Shown here in pieces: positions 37,938 through 45,978 of a stretch of 64,000 bases of DNA (position 1 is its first letter; each line of letters starts with the position of its first letter). This DNA is from Chryseobacterium soldanellicola. Lineage in GTDB: Bacteria > Bacteroidota > Bacteroidia > Flavobacteriales > Weeksellaceae. The stretch spans positions 186,001 to 250,000 of the forward strand of contig NZ_FNKL01000002.1 in NCBI RefSeq assembly GCF_900100115.1, written 5' to 3'. The position numbers and the translations under genes are program-made. The notes beneath the pieces were generated by a model. The model saw only the letters and a list, made by a program, of their open reading frames with translations, made no database searches and was not told the DNA's origin.

Positions 37938-39308
37938 TCAGTCAAATTTCAGCTGAGAAGTATACAAAACTTTAGATCTGTCTCGGACAGTATCATACTT
38001 TACCCATTTTATTTTAGGATTTACGGTTCCGGCAATGCTCTCTTTTAGTTTTCCTTTTTGACTGTTTGTATGAGTATATTTGAAAGACTTATTAATAATG
38101 GAAAAATGATAAGTTGTAACAGTAACATTATTTTTTTCATCATTATAAAGATATACCTTATCCTTAAACTTAGATATCTGTGGCTGAATTTTATCTTTAT
38201 TTTTTAAATAATTTCCGGGATCTTTCATTCCATATGTTACAAGGAAAATAAAAAAGAAACAACTTATTCTCCAAACCAGCTTATCTGTAGAATTATTCTG
38301 GAAATAAAGAATGAGAAATGAAAAGAATAAACAAAAGTTAGAAGCCGCCATAAGTCTCACTCCCATTTCTTCAATTTGTTGAAGATACCCTGAAACTAAT
38401 ACTGCTACACCATAAACACACGCCATTATCCATAAAAGCATATGAAAATAATATAGCGATGTTTCTTTTGCCTTTTTATAATATTTAATTAAATAAAGAA
38501 AAATAAATACATCTATTATAAAGACAAAAAACTGAAAAGCAATACTTCCTACACTATTCGAAGCAGGTTTTATACCAATAAACGGATCTACTGCATTCGC
38601 AAGGCCAAGAAAATCTCTTACCACATATATATAGGATACCCAAACTGGTTTTCCTCTCAAATTTTCCCCGGTAAGACTGCCAAAATACATATGATTAAAC
38701 AACAAATATCCACCAATCCCGAATCCAGAAACCACAAGAAACAACAATAAAGGTTTAAAGTATGTTTTATCCTTAAGTTTAAAAAACATTAAAACACTAA
38801 AAAGCAGGATTGATAAATAAATATAAATTCCGGAATATCTACACGCAAACATACAAAGAATCATTAGCGAGCCTCCTAAAGCATTCAAATAAAGATTTTT
38901 TTTCTCGGAAAAAATTTCATGTAAAAAATAAAACAAGAAATACATAAAGAAAATAAAAGGGCTTTCTGACATCGCTCCAAAAAAAACAAAATAAAATGTT
39001 TTTCCGGTAAACAACAAAACCGTTTCCCTGAAATAAAAGCTTTTTCTATAAGAAAACAACAAAATAATTGCTGTAAAAAGTAAATTCAAAATCTTCGAAG
39101 CCCAAAAATAATCTTTAGAAAATGTGTAAATAATTTTCAATAAAATAGGATATCCCAGAGGAAAAAGATCGGTCTGAGGATTTGGTAAATCCGCTGCAAT
39201 ACCAAAATACGACAGGCTATCCGAACCGATCCCTCCATATGAAATAAAAAAAGTTTGAAAAAAATAAACTACTACTATTATAATAGACAGTATCTTATAT
39301 TTCATCAT
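37938..39308 (-). CDS. multi-pass membrane protein, GT-C glycosyltransferase-like
   Basis: A 456-residue protein with about ten membrane segments and a soluble C-terminal part of about 80 residues. The first loop contains GGIGSDSLSYFGIAADLPNP followed by PLGYPILLK, similar in place and style to the acidic first periplasmic loop of GT-C mannosyl- or arabinosyltransferase-like proteins. The ATG at 39308 (or the adjacent one at 39305) is chosen; a TTG at 39332 is less likely. Very AT-rich codon use. It stands alone between the str operon and dps. A surface-glycan function is inferred only. Confidence 0.65.
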   Translation of the reverse strand: MMKYKILSIIIVVVYFFQTFFISYGGIGSDSLSYFGIAADLPNPQTDLFPLGYPILLKIIYTFSKDYFWASKILNLLFTAIILLFSYRKSFYFRETVLLFTGKTFYFVFFGAMSESPFIFFMYFLFYFLHEIFSEKKNLYLNALGGSLMILCMFACRYSGIYIYLSILLFSVLMFFKLKDKTYFKPLLLFLVVSGFGIGGYLLFNHMYFGSLTGENLRGKPVWVSYIYVVRDFLGLANAVDPFIGIKPASNSVGSIAFQFFVFIIDVFIFLYLIKYYKKAKETSLYYFHMLLWIMACVYGVAVLVSGYLQQIEEMGVRLMAASNFCLFFSFLILYFQNNSTDKLVWRISCFFFIFLVTYGMKDPGNYLKNKDKIQPQISKFKDKVYLYNDEKNNVTVTTYHFSIINKSFKYTHTNSQKGKLKESIAGTVNPKIKWVKYDTVRDRSKVLYTSQLKFD

Positions 39309-39447
39309 AATATTTAGGCTTTTAAACCGCAATATTAAGCAAACTTATTTAAATAATTTTGCCATAGTTATCATCTATTGACAAACATTAAAATCGGCAC
39401 AATATTTCTTAACTTTGTTATATACAATAATAACTACTTAATAAATT

Positions 39448-39924
39448 ATGAAAAATGCAAACATTATTGGCCTGAAAGAAGAGGATTGTAAAAACATTTC
39501 AGAAAAGTTAAATATACTTTTGGCCAACTATTCAGTTTTTTATCAAAACACGAGAGGTTCTCACTGGAATATTAAAGGGGAGCAGTTTTTTACGCTTCAC
39601 CCTAAATTTGAAGAGCTTTATAATAGCTTAGTCTTAAAAATCGATGAAATTGCAGAAAGAATTTTGACTTTAGGCGCTACTCCTGCTCACAATTACTCTG
39701 ACTATCTTACCGTTTCCACCATCAAAGAAAGCCAGGAAGTAAGTGACGGAAATAAAAGCGTAGAAATCATCCTTAATTCTTTCAAAGTGGTCATCGATTT
39801 ACAGAGAGAACTTTTAGACATCACCGAAAAAGCCGGCGATGAAGGAACGAACTCCCAAATGAGCGACTATATCACCGAACAGGAAAAAGAAGTTTGGATG
39901 TACAATTCTTATTTAGGCAAGTAA
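39448..39924 (+). CDS. dps: Dps-family ferritin-like DNA-binding protein
   Basis: A 158-residue Dps. Ferroxidase-site residues at the dimer interface are visible in TRGSHWNIKGEQFF (His) and LVLKIDEIAERI (Asp and Glu). It stores iron and protects DNA against peroxide. The sequence upstream contains a perfect -7 box TAACTTTG (39410..39417), about 30 bp before the ATG, and a TTGACA at 39378. A terminator follows directly. Confidence 0.93.
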   Translation: MKNANIIGLKEEDCKNISEKLNILLANYSVFYQNTRGSHWNIKGEQFFTLHPKFEELYNSLVLKIDEIAERILTLGATPAHNYSDYLTVSTIKESQEVSDGNKSVEIILNSFKVVIDLQRELLDITEKAGDEGTNSQMSDYITEQEKEVWMYNSYLGK

Positions 39925-39950
39925 ACCTAAAAATCATCGAAATATCTCAA

Positions 39951-39977
39951 AAAATCGCCTTACATTTAGGCGATTTT
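39951..39977 (+). terminator. intrinsic terminator after dps
   Basis: Perfect 10-bp stem AAAATCGCCT / AGGCGATTTT, 7-nt loop, followed by ATTTTTAATT. Confidence 0.85.
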
Positions 39978-40014
39978 ATTTTTAATTTATATATTTGCGT
40001 AAATATTACACAAT

Positions 40015-41193
40015 ATGCACGATGTACGTTTAAACTCAATCCTAGATAATGATTTCTATAAAATAACCATGCAAAACGCTGTGGTGAAATTATTTCCAGG
40101 TTCAATCGTAAAATACGAATTCATCAACAGAGGAAAACATCAGTTTCCGGAAGGTTTTGATGCGGCGTTGAGAGAAGCCGTAAACAAAATGGCCGAACTT
40201 AAATTAACGAAAGACGAGAAAAAGTTCATGGCAAAAACCTGTCCTTATATCGATCTTCCCTATTTAGATTTTCTTGAAGGCTATCATTATGATCCTTCCG
40301 AAGTGAAAATTATCCAGAACGGAAGCGATCTGTCGGTTATTGTTGAAGGGCTTTGGTACAGAACAATTCTTTGGGAAGTGCCTTTATTAGCCTTAATCAG
40401 CGAACTTCATTATGAAATGAACCACATGGAAAGAGACTCCAATGAAGTGGTCATGAGTAAAACCATCGAAAAAGCAGAATCTTTAGCAAGATTAGGAGTA
40501 AATTTTGCAGAATTCGGGACAAGGAGAAGACATTCTTATAAAGTTCAGAACCTGGTTGTGGAAGCCTTAACTCAAAACAAACAATCAACATTTATCGGAA
40601 GCTCAAACGTCCATTTTGCTATGAAATACGGCGTAAAGCCGATCGGAACCCACGCTCATGAATGGTTTATGTTCCACGCTGCAGAATATGGTTTCAAAAT
40701 GGCAAACGAATTAGCGCTGGAACATTGGGTAGACGTTTACAGAGGCGACTTGGGAGTTGCTCTTTCAGACACTTATACGACGGATGTTTTCTTCCAGCAA
40801 TTTGACAAAAAATTCGCAAAACTTTTCGACGGAGTACGTCATGACAGCGGCGATCCTTTTGAATTTACAGATAAAACCGTTGCCCATTATGAGAAAAACG
40901 GTATCAATCCCTTATTTAAGTATATTATTTTTTCCGATGCCTTAAATCTTGAAAAAGTAGAAGAAATCACCAATTACTGCAAAGGTAAAATCGGAATTTC
41001 TTTCGGAATTGGCACCAATCTTACCAATGATGTTGGCTTAAAGCCAATGAATATTGTTATGAAATTAATCGGAGTACAAGCTCCAAACCAGGATTGGATC
41101 CCGACCGTAAAGCTTTCCGACGAACACGGAAAATACACCGGAGATCCAAAAATGATCGAATTAGCAAAAGAATTTCTAAGGATAAAAGATTAA
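40015..41193 (+). CDS. pncB: nicotinate phosphoribosyltransferase
   Basis: A 392-residue enzyme that makes nicotinate mononucleotide from nicotinate and PRPP in the Preiss-Handler NAD pathway. Diagnostic segments: DNDFYKITMQNAV near the start, EFGTRRRHSYKVQNL with the His that is phosphorylated in the ATP-coupled cycle, HEWFMFHAAE and VRHDSGDPFEF. Length is normal. A -7 box TATATTTG is at 39990..39997, 17 bp before the ATG. The YciI-like gene starts 4 bp after the stop. Confidence 0.97.
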   Translation: MHDVRLNSILDNDFYKITMQNAVVKLFPGSIVKYEFINRGKHQFPEGFDAALREAVNKMAELKLTKDEKKFMAKTCPYIDLPYLDFLEGYHYDPSEVKIIQNGSDLSVIVEGLWYRTILWEVPLLALISELHYEMNHMERDSNEVVMSKTIEKAESLARLGVNFAEFGTRRRHSYKVQNLVVEALTQNKQSTFIGSSNVHFAMKYGVKPIGTHAHEWFMFHAAEYGFKMANELALEHWVDVYRGDLGVALSDTYTTDVFFQQFDKKFAKLFDGVRHDSGDPFEFTDKTVAHYEKNGINPLFKYIIFSDALNLEKVEEITNYCKGKIGISFGIGTNLTNDVGLKPMNIVMKLIGVQAPNQDWIPTVKLSDEHGKYTGDPKMIELAKEFLRIKD

Positions 41194-41197
41194 CACA

Positions 41198-41665
41198 ATG
41201 AAACTAAAAATTATTTTGACAGCATCTCTTTTAGCAGCAACATTTTCGTTGGCTCAAAAGAAAACAGAAAAAGTGAAATTCAACCAAGAGCTAGCCACTT
41301 CTCTCGGCGCCGACAAATATGGAATGAAAGGCTACACCATCGTGATGCTGACTCCCGGAACAGCAAAAATTGAAGACAAAGGAAAAATGGCTGATTTAAT
41401 GAAAGGTCATTTAGCTAACATCGGGAAATTGGCAGACGAAGGAAAACTGGTTGTTGCCGGTCCGTTTCTAGAGCAAAATAAAGAAAATTACCGCGGCATG
41501 TTTATTTTTAATACAAAGTCTAAAGAAGAAGCTGAGCAATGGGTAAAAAGCGATCCGTCTGTGCAAGCGGGAGTTTTCAGCTATGAAATTTTTTCCTGGT
41601 ACGGCTCTGCAGCGTTGCCTTTATACCTAAAACATCACAAAGAGATTTCGAAAGAGAATCCTTAA
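41198..41665 (+). CDS. exported YciI-like (YCII domain) protein
   Basis: A 155-residue protein with a cleavable signal peptide (MKLKIILTASLLAATFSLAQ) followed by a YCII-type ferredoxin-like domain: GYTIVMLTPGTAK, HLANIGKLADEGKLVVAGPF and KSKEEAEQWVKSDPSVQAG. YciI proteins are usually cytoplasmic, so the signal peptide is notable. It starts 4 bp after pncB and is likely co-transcribed. Function unknown. Confidence 0.85.
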   Translation: MKLKIILTASLLAATFSLAQKKTEKVKFNQELATSLGADKYGMKGYTIVMLTPGTAKIEDKGKMADLMKGHLANIGKLADEGKLVVAGPFLEQNKENYRGMFIFNTKSKEEAEQWVKSDPSVQAGVFSYEIFSWYGSAALPLYLKHHKEISKENP

Positions 41666-41705
41666 ATTATTTTTAAATTATAATAACCATCAAAAACAAT
41701 TATTT

Positions 41706-41951
41706 ATGAAAAAGACGAACTTATCAAAGCTTTCAAGAAAAGCTCTTAAAGACATCATAGGAGGAACTTTGTATCCCGCACTGGAGTGTTATTCTGACAG
41801 AGAATGCAGCCATTATGGAGAAGCATTAATCATGTGCCCAAATGGAACATCCTCAATGACAAATTATATATGCATGGGCGGAAAATGCATGATCAATACA
41901 GGTTTTTGCCCACCATTGGAAATCGAAGGTCCTATTACGATACAACCATAA
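41706..41951 (+). CDS. double-glycine-leader Cys-rich peptide (bacteriocin-like precursor)
   Basis: An 81-residue precursor. The first 20 residues, MKKTNLSKLSRKALKDIIGG, form a class II bacteriocin-like leader (LSKLSRKxLKDIxGG) that C39-type peptidase-transporters cut after GG. The remaining 61 residues have six Cys (ECYSDREC, MCPNG, ICMGGKCM, GFCPP), enough for three disulfides, and end in a Pro/Glu-rich tail. Bacteroidota carry many such leaders on peptides of unknown activity. No transporter or modification gene is adjacent. 40 bp after the YciI-like gene and followed by a terminator. Confidence 0.8.
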   Translation: MKKTNLSKLSRKALKDIIGGTLYPALECYSDRECSHYGEALIMCPNGTSSMTNYICMGGKCMINTGFCPPLEIEGPITIQP

Positions 41952-41976
41952 TAATTAAAAGTTTTAAAAATTAATG

Positions 41977-42003
41977 AAGTGAGTCTTTTGGCTCACTTTT
42001 TTT
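41977..42003 (+). terminator. intrinsic terminator after the double-glycine peptide
   Basis: Stem AAGTGAG / CTCACTT with an 8-nt loop, followed by seven T. Confidence 0.75.
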
Positions 42004-42051
42004 ATAAATTATCCTGTTACTTTTAATTATATTTATGCAAACAAAATTACC

Positions 42052-42807
42052 ATGAAAACCATAGAAGAAGTCCTGAAAAAGCTCGATGAAATTATCCTTT
42101 GGAGCAAAGAAAATCAAAGCCCCGCAGGATATTTTGCGTGCACATACAGAATTATGACCGCTCAGGTTTTAAAAGGAATTCAGCAGAAAAAATTTGAAGA
42201 TAACCCCAGAATGACAATGCTTGACCTTGCATTTGCACAAAGGTATCTTGAGGCTTGGGACAACTACAGAAAAGGAAAAAAATGCACAAACGCCTGGTAC
42301 CTTGCCTTCGAAGCTACAAAAAATAAAAACCTCCTGATTTTACAGCATATTTTCTTAGGAATGAATGCTCATATCAATTTAGATTTAGGAATTTCAGCGG
42401 CGTCAGTAATGCCGTACAGAAAGATCAATCCTCTTAAAAAGGATTTTGAAAATATCAATACAGTCATTGCTTCTATTAATCAAAAGGTACAGGATTCATT
42501 AAATAAAATATGTTATCCCGTAGAATTGGTTGATAAATTATCGAACGGAAAAGACAATGTCATTTTAGATTTTGCCATTTCAAAAGCGAGAGATACTTCC
42601 TGGGCCACGGCAGTTATTGCATCGAACACTCCCAACTTCATGAGAGAATCTGTCATTAATATTGTAGATTATGCTACTGCAAAAGTCGCTTCTCAAATTT
42701 TAAATCCGAAAATACTAACGCCTTCTTTAACTAAAGAATTAAAAAAATGTGAAAGCAGTGATGTGGTAAAAAATATAGAGATTTTAGCTTCAACGAAAAA
42801 TGCTTAA
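42052..42807 (+). CDS. DUF5995 family protein
   Basis: A 251-residue helical soluble protein. The family pattern is clear: YFACTYRIMTAQVLKGI, LDLAFAQRYLEAWDNYRKG, NAWYLAFEATKN and LQHIFLGMNAHINLDLGISA. The conserved His and Asp in GMNAHINLDLG suggest metal or substrate binding, but no function is established for the family. Single gene between a terminator and the inverted-repeat element. Confidence 0.8.
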   Translation: MKTIEEVLKKLDEIILWSKENQSPAGYFACTYRIMTAQVLKGIQQKKFEDNPRMTMLDLAFAQRYLEAWDNYRKGKKCTNAWYLAFEATKNKNLLILQHIFLGMNAHINLDLGISAASVMPYRKINPLKKDFENINTVIASINQKVQDSLNKICYPVELVDKLSNGKDNVILDFAISKARDTSWATAVIASNTPNFMRESVINIVDYATAKVASQILNPKILTPSLTKELKKCESSDVVKNIEILASTKNA

Positions 42808-42832
42808 TCAACTATTTAGGTTAAATTTGGTA

Positions 42833-42929
42833 AGATGCTTCGACAAGCTCAGCATGACATTTCTAATACCAACTGGTCTATTAGACGTCATATTTGTAGC
42901 GATGTCATGCTGAGCTTGTCGAAGCATCT
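42833..42929. repeat. 97-bp inverted-repeat element (REP/MITE-like)
   Basis: Two perfect 28-bp arms (42833..42860 and 42902..42929) read AGATGCTTCGACAAGCTCAG... and its complement around a 41-bp centre. The motif CTTCGACAAGCTCAGCATGA is a repeat that I recall from many Bacteroidota genomes. It lies between DUF5995 and rmuC, in the correct place for an extragenic palindrome, and forms a very stable RNA hairpin. A 62-codon frame running through it (42835..43023) is only the repeat being translated. Confidence 0.85.
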
Positions 42930-43032
42930 CAAAACTTATAAGTCAATTTTTAACGATAAAAAACTATTTCCAATGGAAAATTCTACGGTTTCCCATAAAG
43001 AAAATCAGGTTTTCTTTTTGTAATTTTGAAAA

Positions 43033-44541
43033 ATGGAGATGACATATTTAATTATCGGACTTATTGCCGGGGGAATTCTTGGAGCGGTTATTTTGTATTT
43101 CGCATTGAAATCGTCTATGGTTTCAAGGAATTCTTATGATGAACTTAATAATTTACACATTAAAAACAATTCTAATTTAGAAAATTCAAATCTTAAAATT
43201 CAGGAGCTCAACCAGAATATCAATAAAGAAAAAGAACTGAATATTCAACAGACCGATCTTTTAAATGATCTGAAAAATGAGTTTGCAAAAATTTCTGCCG
43301 AACACGCATCTTTACATTCTCAATTTTTAGAATTAAAGCAAGTTAATTCTAAGCAAACAATTCAAATAGAAAATCTTTTAACAGAAAAACAGAATATTTT
43401 CGCGAAAAATTCTGAGCTTTCTGCCATTAACGAAAGTTTGCAAAAATCTCTTTCAACGCAAAAAGAAGAAATTACTAAAATTCAAGATGAATCAAAGCTT
43501 CAGTTTGAAAATTTAGCCAATAAAATTTTAGAGGAAAAAAGCGTAAAATTTACTACTTTAAATCAAAGTAACTTAAAAACCATCCTGGAACCGTTTCAGG
43601 AAAAAATCAATGATTTAAAAAACCGGGTGAATGAAGCTTACGAAAAAGAAAATAAAGAACGTTTCTCTTTGGCGGAAAAAGTAAAGGAGCTGGCAGAATT
43701 AAACCAGCAAATTTCCGAAGACGCCAAAAAATTAACCCGGGCTTTAAAAGGGGAAAGCAAAACGCAGGGAAATTGGGGTGAAATGATCCTGGAAAGCATT
43801 CTTGAAAAATCCGGTCTGGTAAAAGGAAGAGAATATTTTCTTGAACACGAGCTTCGTGATGAAGATAATAAAGCTTTATTTTCAGAATTTTCAGGTAAAA
43901 AAATGCGTCCCGATGCTGTTATAAAATATCCGGACGAAAGAAATGTCATCATCGATTCTAAAGTTTCGTTGACCGCGTTCACGGAATTGGTTGATGAAAC
44001 CGATCAGGACGTTTATTTAATTAAGCTGAATCAGCATTTATCTTCCATTAAAAACCACATTACTCAATTAAGTCAGAAAGCTTATGATGATTACGGGAAA
44101 TCTCTGGATTTTGTAATGATGTTTATTCCGAGCGAGCCGGCTTATATAGCGGCAATGCAAGCCGATCAAAACCTTTGGAATTATGCTTATGAAAGACGTG
44201 TTTTATTGTTAAATCCAAGCAATCTGATTACCTCTTTAAAACTAATTGCTGACCTTTGGAAGAGAGAATATCAAAACCGGAATTCTATGGAAATTGCGGA
44301 AAGAGGCGCAAAATTGTACGATAAATTTGTAGGATTTGTAGATAATTTAGATAAAGTCGGAAAGAATTTAGATCAGGCAAAAAACGTTTACAATGAAGCA
44401 TACAAGCAGCTTTCTACAGGAAATGACAACTTAGTTATTCAAACTCAGAAATTAAAATCTTTAGGAATTAAGAATAAAAAAGACCTTCCGCCAAGCTTGA
44501 TCGATAATTCCCAAATCACTCTGGAAACCACAGAAGAATAA
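43033..44541 (+). CDS. rmuC: DNA recombination protein RmuC
   Basis: A 502-residue protein with an N-terminal membrane anchor (about 4-24), a long coiled coil (about 35-175) and the RmuC domain with TQGNWGEMILESILEKSGL, RPDAVIKYPDERNVIIDSKVSL and the nuclease-like core. RmuC limits inversion-type rearrangements at short inverted repeats in E. coli. A perfect -7 box TAATTTTG ends 4 bp before the ATG (43021..43028). Followed by a terminator. Confidence 0.95.
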   Translation: MEMTYLIIGLIAGGILGAVILYFALKSSMVSRNSYDELNNLHIKNNSNLENSNLKIQELNQNINKEKELNIQQTDLLNDLKNEFAKISAEHASLHSQFLELKQVNSKQTIQIENLLTEKQNIFAKNSELSAINESLQKSLSTQKEEITKIQDESKLQFENLANKILEEKSVKFTTLNQSNLKTILEPFQEKINDLKNRVNEAYEKENKERFSLAEKVKELAELNQQISEDAKKLTRALKGESKTQGNWGEMILESILEKSGLVKGREYFLEHELRDEDNKALFSEFSGKKMRPDAVIKYPDERNVIIDSKVSLTAFTELVDETDQDVYLIKLNQHLSSIKNHITQLSQKAYDDYGKSLDFVMMFIPSEPAYIAAMQADQNLWNYAYERRVLLLNPSNLITSLKLIADLWKREYQNRNSMEIAERGAKLYDKFVGFVDNLDKVGKNLDQAKNVYNEAYKQLSTGNDNLVIQTQKLKSLGIKNKKDLPPSLIDNSQITLETTEE

Positions 44542-44550
44542 AATTTACAG

Positions 44551-44577
44551 CCTCAGATCATTTCTGAGGTTTTTTAT
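44551..44577 (+). terminator. intrinsic terminator after rmuC
   Basis: Stem CCTCAGA / TCTGAGG, 5-nt loop, then TTTTTTATTT. Confidence 0.85.
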
Positions 44578-44607
44578 TTAAAGATAAATTTTCCATAATT
44601 TTGCGGA

Positions 44608-45375
44608 ATGCTAATAGAAAGTTTTCAAAACGATAAAATAAAAAACATTACCAAACTTATTACAGACAACCGGTTCAGAAAAAAATCAGGTGTTTTTGTC
44701 GTTGAAGGTCAACAGGAAAATGAGCGGGCCCAGAAATATGATTTTGAACCTGTAGAGTTTTTTATTTGCGAAAAAATCTTTAAGGGTGAAATACCAGGAA
44801 TAAAAACTCATTATGTAAATGATAAAGTTTATGAAAAAATAGCGTACAGAGGAAGTTCTGAAGGGATTATCGGCATTTATAAAACCAAAGAAGCGGAACT
44901 TACTTCTTTTAAGCCAAAAGAAAATTCCACCATAATTATTGTTGAAGGGGTAGAAAAACCGGGAAATTTAGGTGCCATTTTGAGAAGTTGTGAAGCTTTC
45001 GGAGTTGATTCTCTGATCATTACCGACACTAAAGCCGATTTTTACAACCCTAATGTTATTCGCTCAAGTGTTGGCTGTCTTTTCGGAATGGATGTTTTTC
45101 AGGCTGAAAATGAAGAAGTCTTAAATTTTTTAAAGGAAAACAATTTCAATATCTACACAACCATCATGGATGAAAGCGCCGAAGATCTTTATAAAAGAGA
45201 TTTCACAAAAAGATCTGCAGTTCTCTTTGGAACCGAACATTCGGGATTAAGTGATTTTTGGTCAGGTAAAGGAAAAAATACACTGATTCCTATGACAGGA
45301 AGCATTGATTCTTTAAATCTCAGCAATGCAGTAGCCATTACATGTTACGAAGCGTTAAGACAAAAGAAAAATTAA
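44608..45375 (+). CDS. SpoU/TrmH-family RNA 2'-O-methyltransferase
   Basis: A 255-residue rRNA or tRNA methyltransferase. It has the N-terminal substrate-binding domain (KSGVFVVEGQQENERA) and the knotted SPOUT domain with all three motifs: VEKPGNLGAILRSCEAFGVD, ALFGTEHSGLS-like VLFGTEHSGLSDF, and IPMTGSIDSLNLSNAVAI. It binds SAM; the target nucleotide is not known. A perfect -7 box TAATTTTG (44596..44603) ends 4 bp before the ATG. Confidence 0.93.
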   Translation: MLIESFQNDKIKNITKLITDNRFRKKSGVFVVEGQQENERAQKYDFEPVEFFICEKIFKGEIPGIKTHYVNDKVYEKIAYRGSSEGIIGIYKTKEAELTSFKPKENSTIIIVEGVEKPGNLGAILRSCEAFGVDSLIITDTKADFYNPNVIRSSVGCLFGMDVFQAENEEVLNFLKENNFNIYTTIMDESAEDLYKRDFTKRSAVLFGTEHSGLSDFWSGKGKNTLIPMTGSIDSLNLSNAVAITCYEALRQKKN

Positions 45376-45396
45376 ATTAGTTTGATTAAAAGGCAT

Positions 45397-45431
45397 AAAA
45401 AAACCGCTTCACAAGGTAAAACGGTTCTTTT
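45397..45431. terminator. weak bidirectional terminator
   Basis: Arms AAAAAACCG / CGGTTCTTTT around a 15-nt loop, between the convergent methyltransferase gene and the Ala-rich lipoprotein gene. Confidence 0.5.
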
Positions 45432-45452
45432 ATTTTTTAGCTTACGCTAAGA

Positions 45453-45794
45453 TTATTTCTTAGCAGCGTCTTTAGTTGCATCTTTAGCAGCATCAGCAGC
45501 ACCTTTAGCAGCATCAGCAGCACCTTTAGCAGCGTCAGCAGCACCAGCAGCAGCTCCTTTAGCAGCATCAGCACCAGCAGCAGTAGTTGCAGCAGCAGCA
45601 TCTTTAGTAGCGTCTACAGTAGCAGAAGCAGCAGAATCAACAACAGTAGCAGCAGAATCAGCTACAACAGCAGCAGAATCAGTAGCAGCAACAGCAGCAG
45701 AATCAGCACCTCCTTCAGTAGAAGTAGCTTCAGTTTTTTTACAAGCAACTAGAGAGATTGCAGCGATAGCAGCTACGAATAATGACTTTTTCAT
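45453..45794 (-). CDS. low-complexity Ala/Asp/Lys-rich lipoprotein
   Basis: A 113-residue lipoprotein (MKKSLFVAAIAAISLVAC, lipobox LVAC). The mature part is almost entirely Ala, Asp, Lys, Val, Ser and Thr, arranged as heptad- and 7/8-residue repeats (ADSAA..., then AADAAKGAADAAKG...). It should form a long amphipathic helix, comparable in style to Lpp- or LEA-like periplasmic helices. The DNA is a 24-bp-type tandem repeat, so length may vary between strains. A -7 box (minus strand TACCTTTG, 45865..45872) lies 70 bp upstream. Confidence 0.75.
   Translation of the reverse strand: MKKSLFVAAIAAISLVACKKTEATSTEGGADSAAVAATDSAAVVADSAATVVDSAASATVDATKDAAAATTAAGADAAKGAAAGAADAAKGAADAAKGAADAAKDATKDAAKK
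45484..45566 (-). repeat. tandem coding repeat (about 24-bp unit)
   Basis: About three and a half copies of a unit containing AGCAGCATCAGCAGCACCTT, coding for AADAAKGA repeats in the lipoprotein. Confidence 0.7.
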
Positions 45795-45887
45795 AATAAA
45801 TTAAATTTAATTTTGTTAATATTGTTTTCTAAAATTATTTCTTTGTTCTGTTATTTGAACAAGACAAAGGTATATCAGATTGAAAAC

Positions 45888-45918
45888 TTGTTTATGAAAA
45901 ATAATTGTAATACCTTTG
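45888..45918 (+). promoter_or_regulatory. promoter upstream of the 45979 gene
   Basis: TTG (45888..45890), 20 bp, TACCTTTG (45911..45918). It points toward the gene at 45979 with a leader of about 55 nt. Confidence 0.65.
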
Positions 45919-45978
45919 TAAAATAGTTTTACAAATAAATACTATTGAATATCAATAAATTAACCAATTTTTGAAAAA

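Noticed and set aside
42835..43023. A 62-codon frame before rmuC
   Set aside because: It is the translation of the 28-bp inverted-repeat element plus intergenic sequence; it ends within the rmuC promoter and has no homologous pattern.
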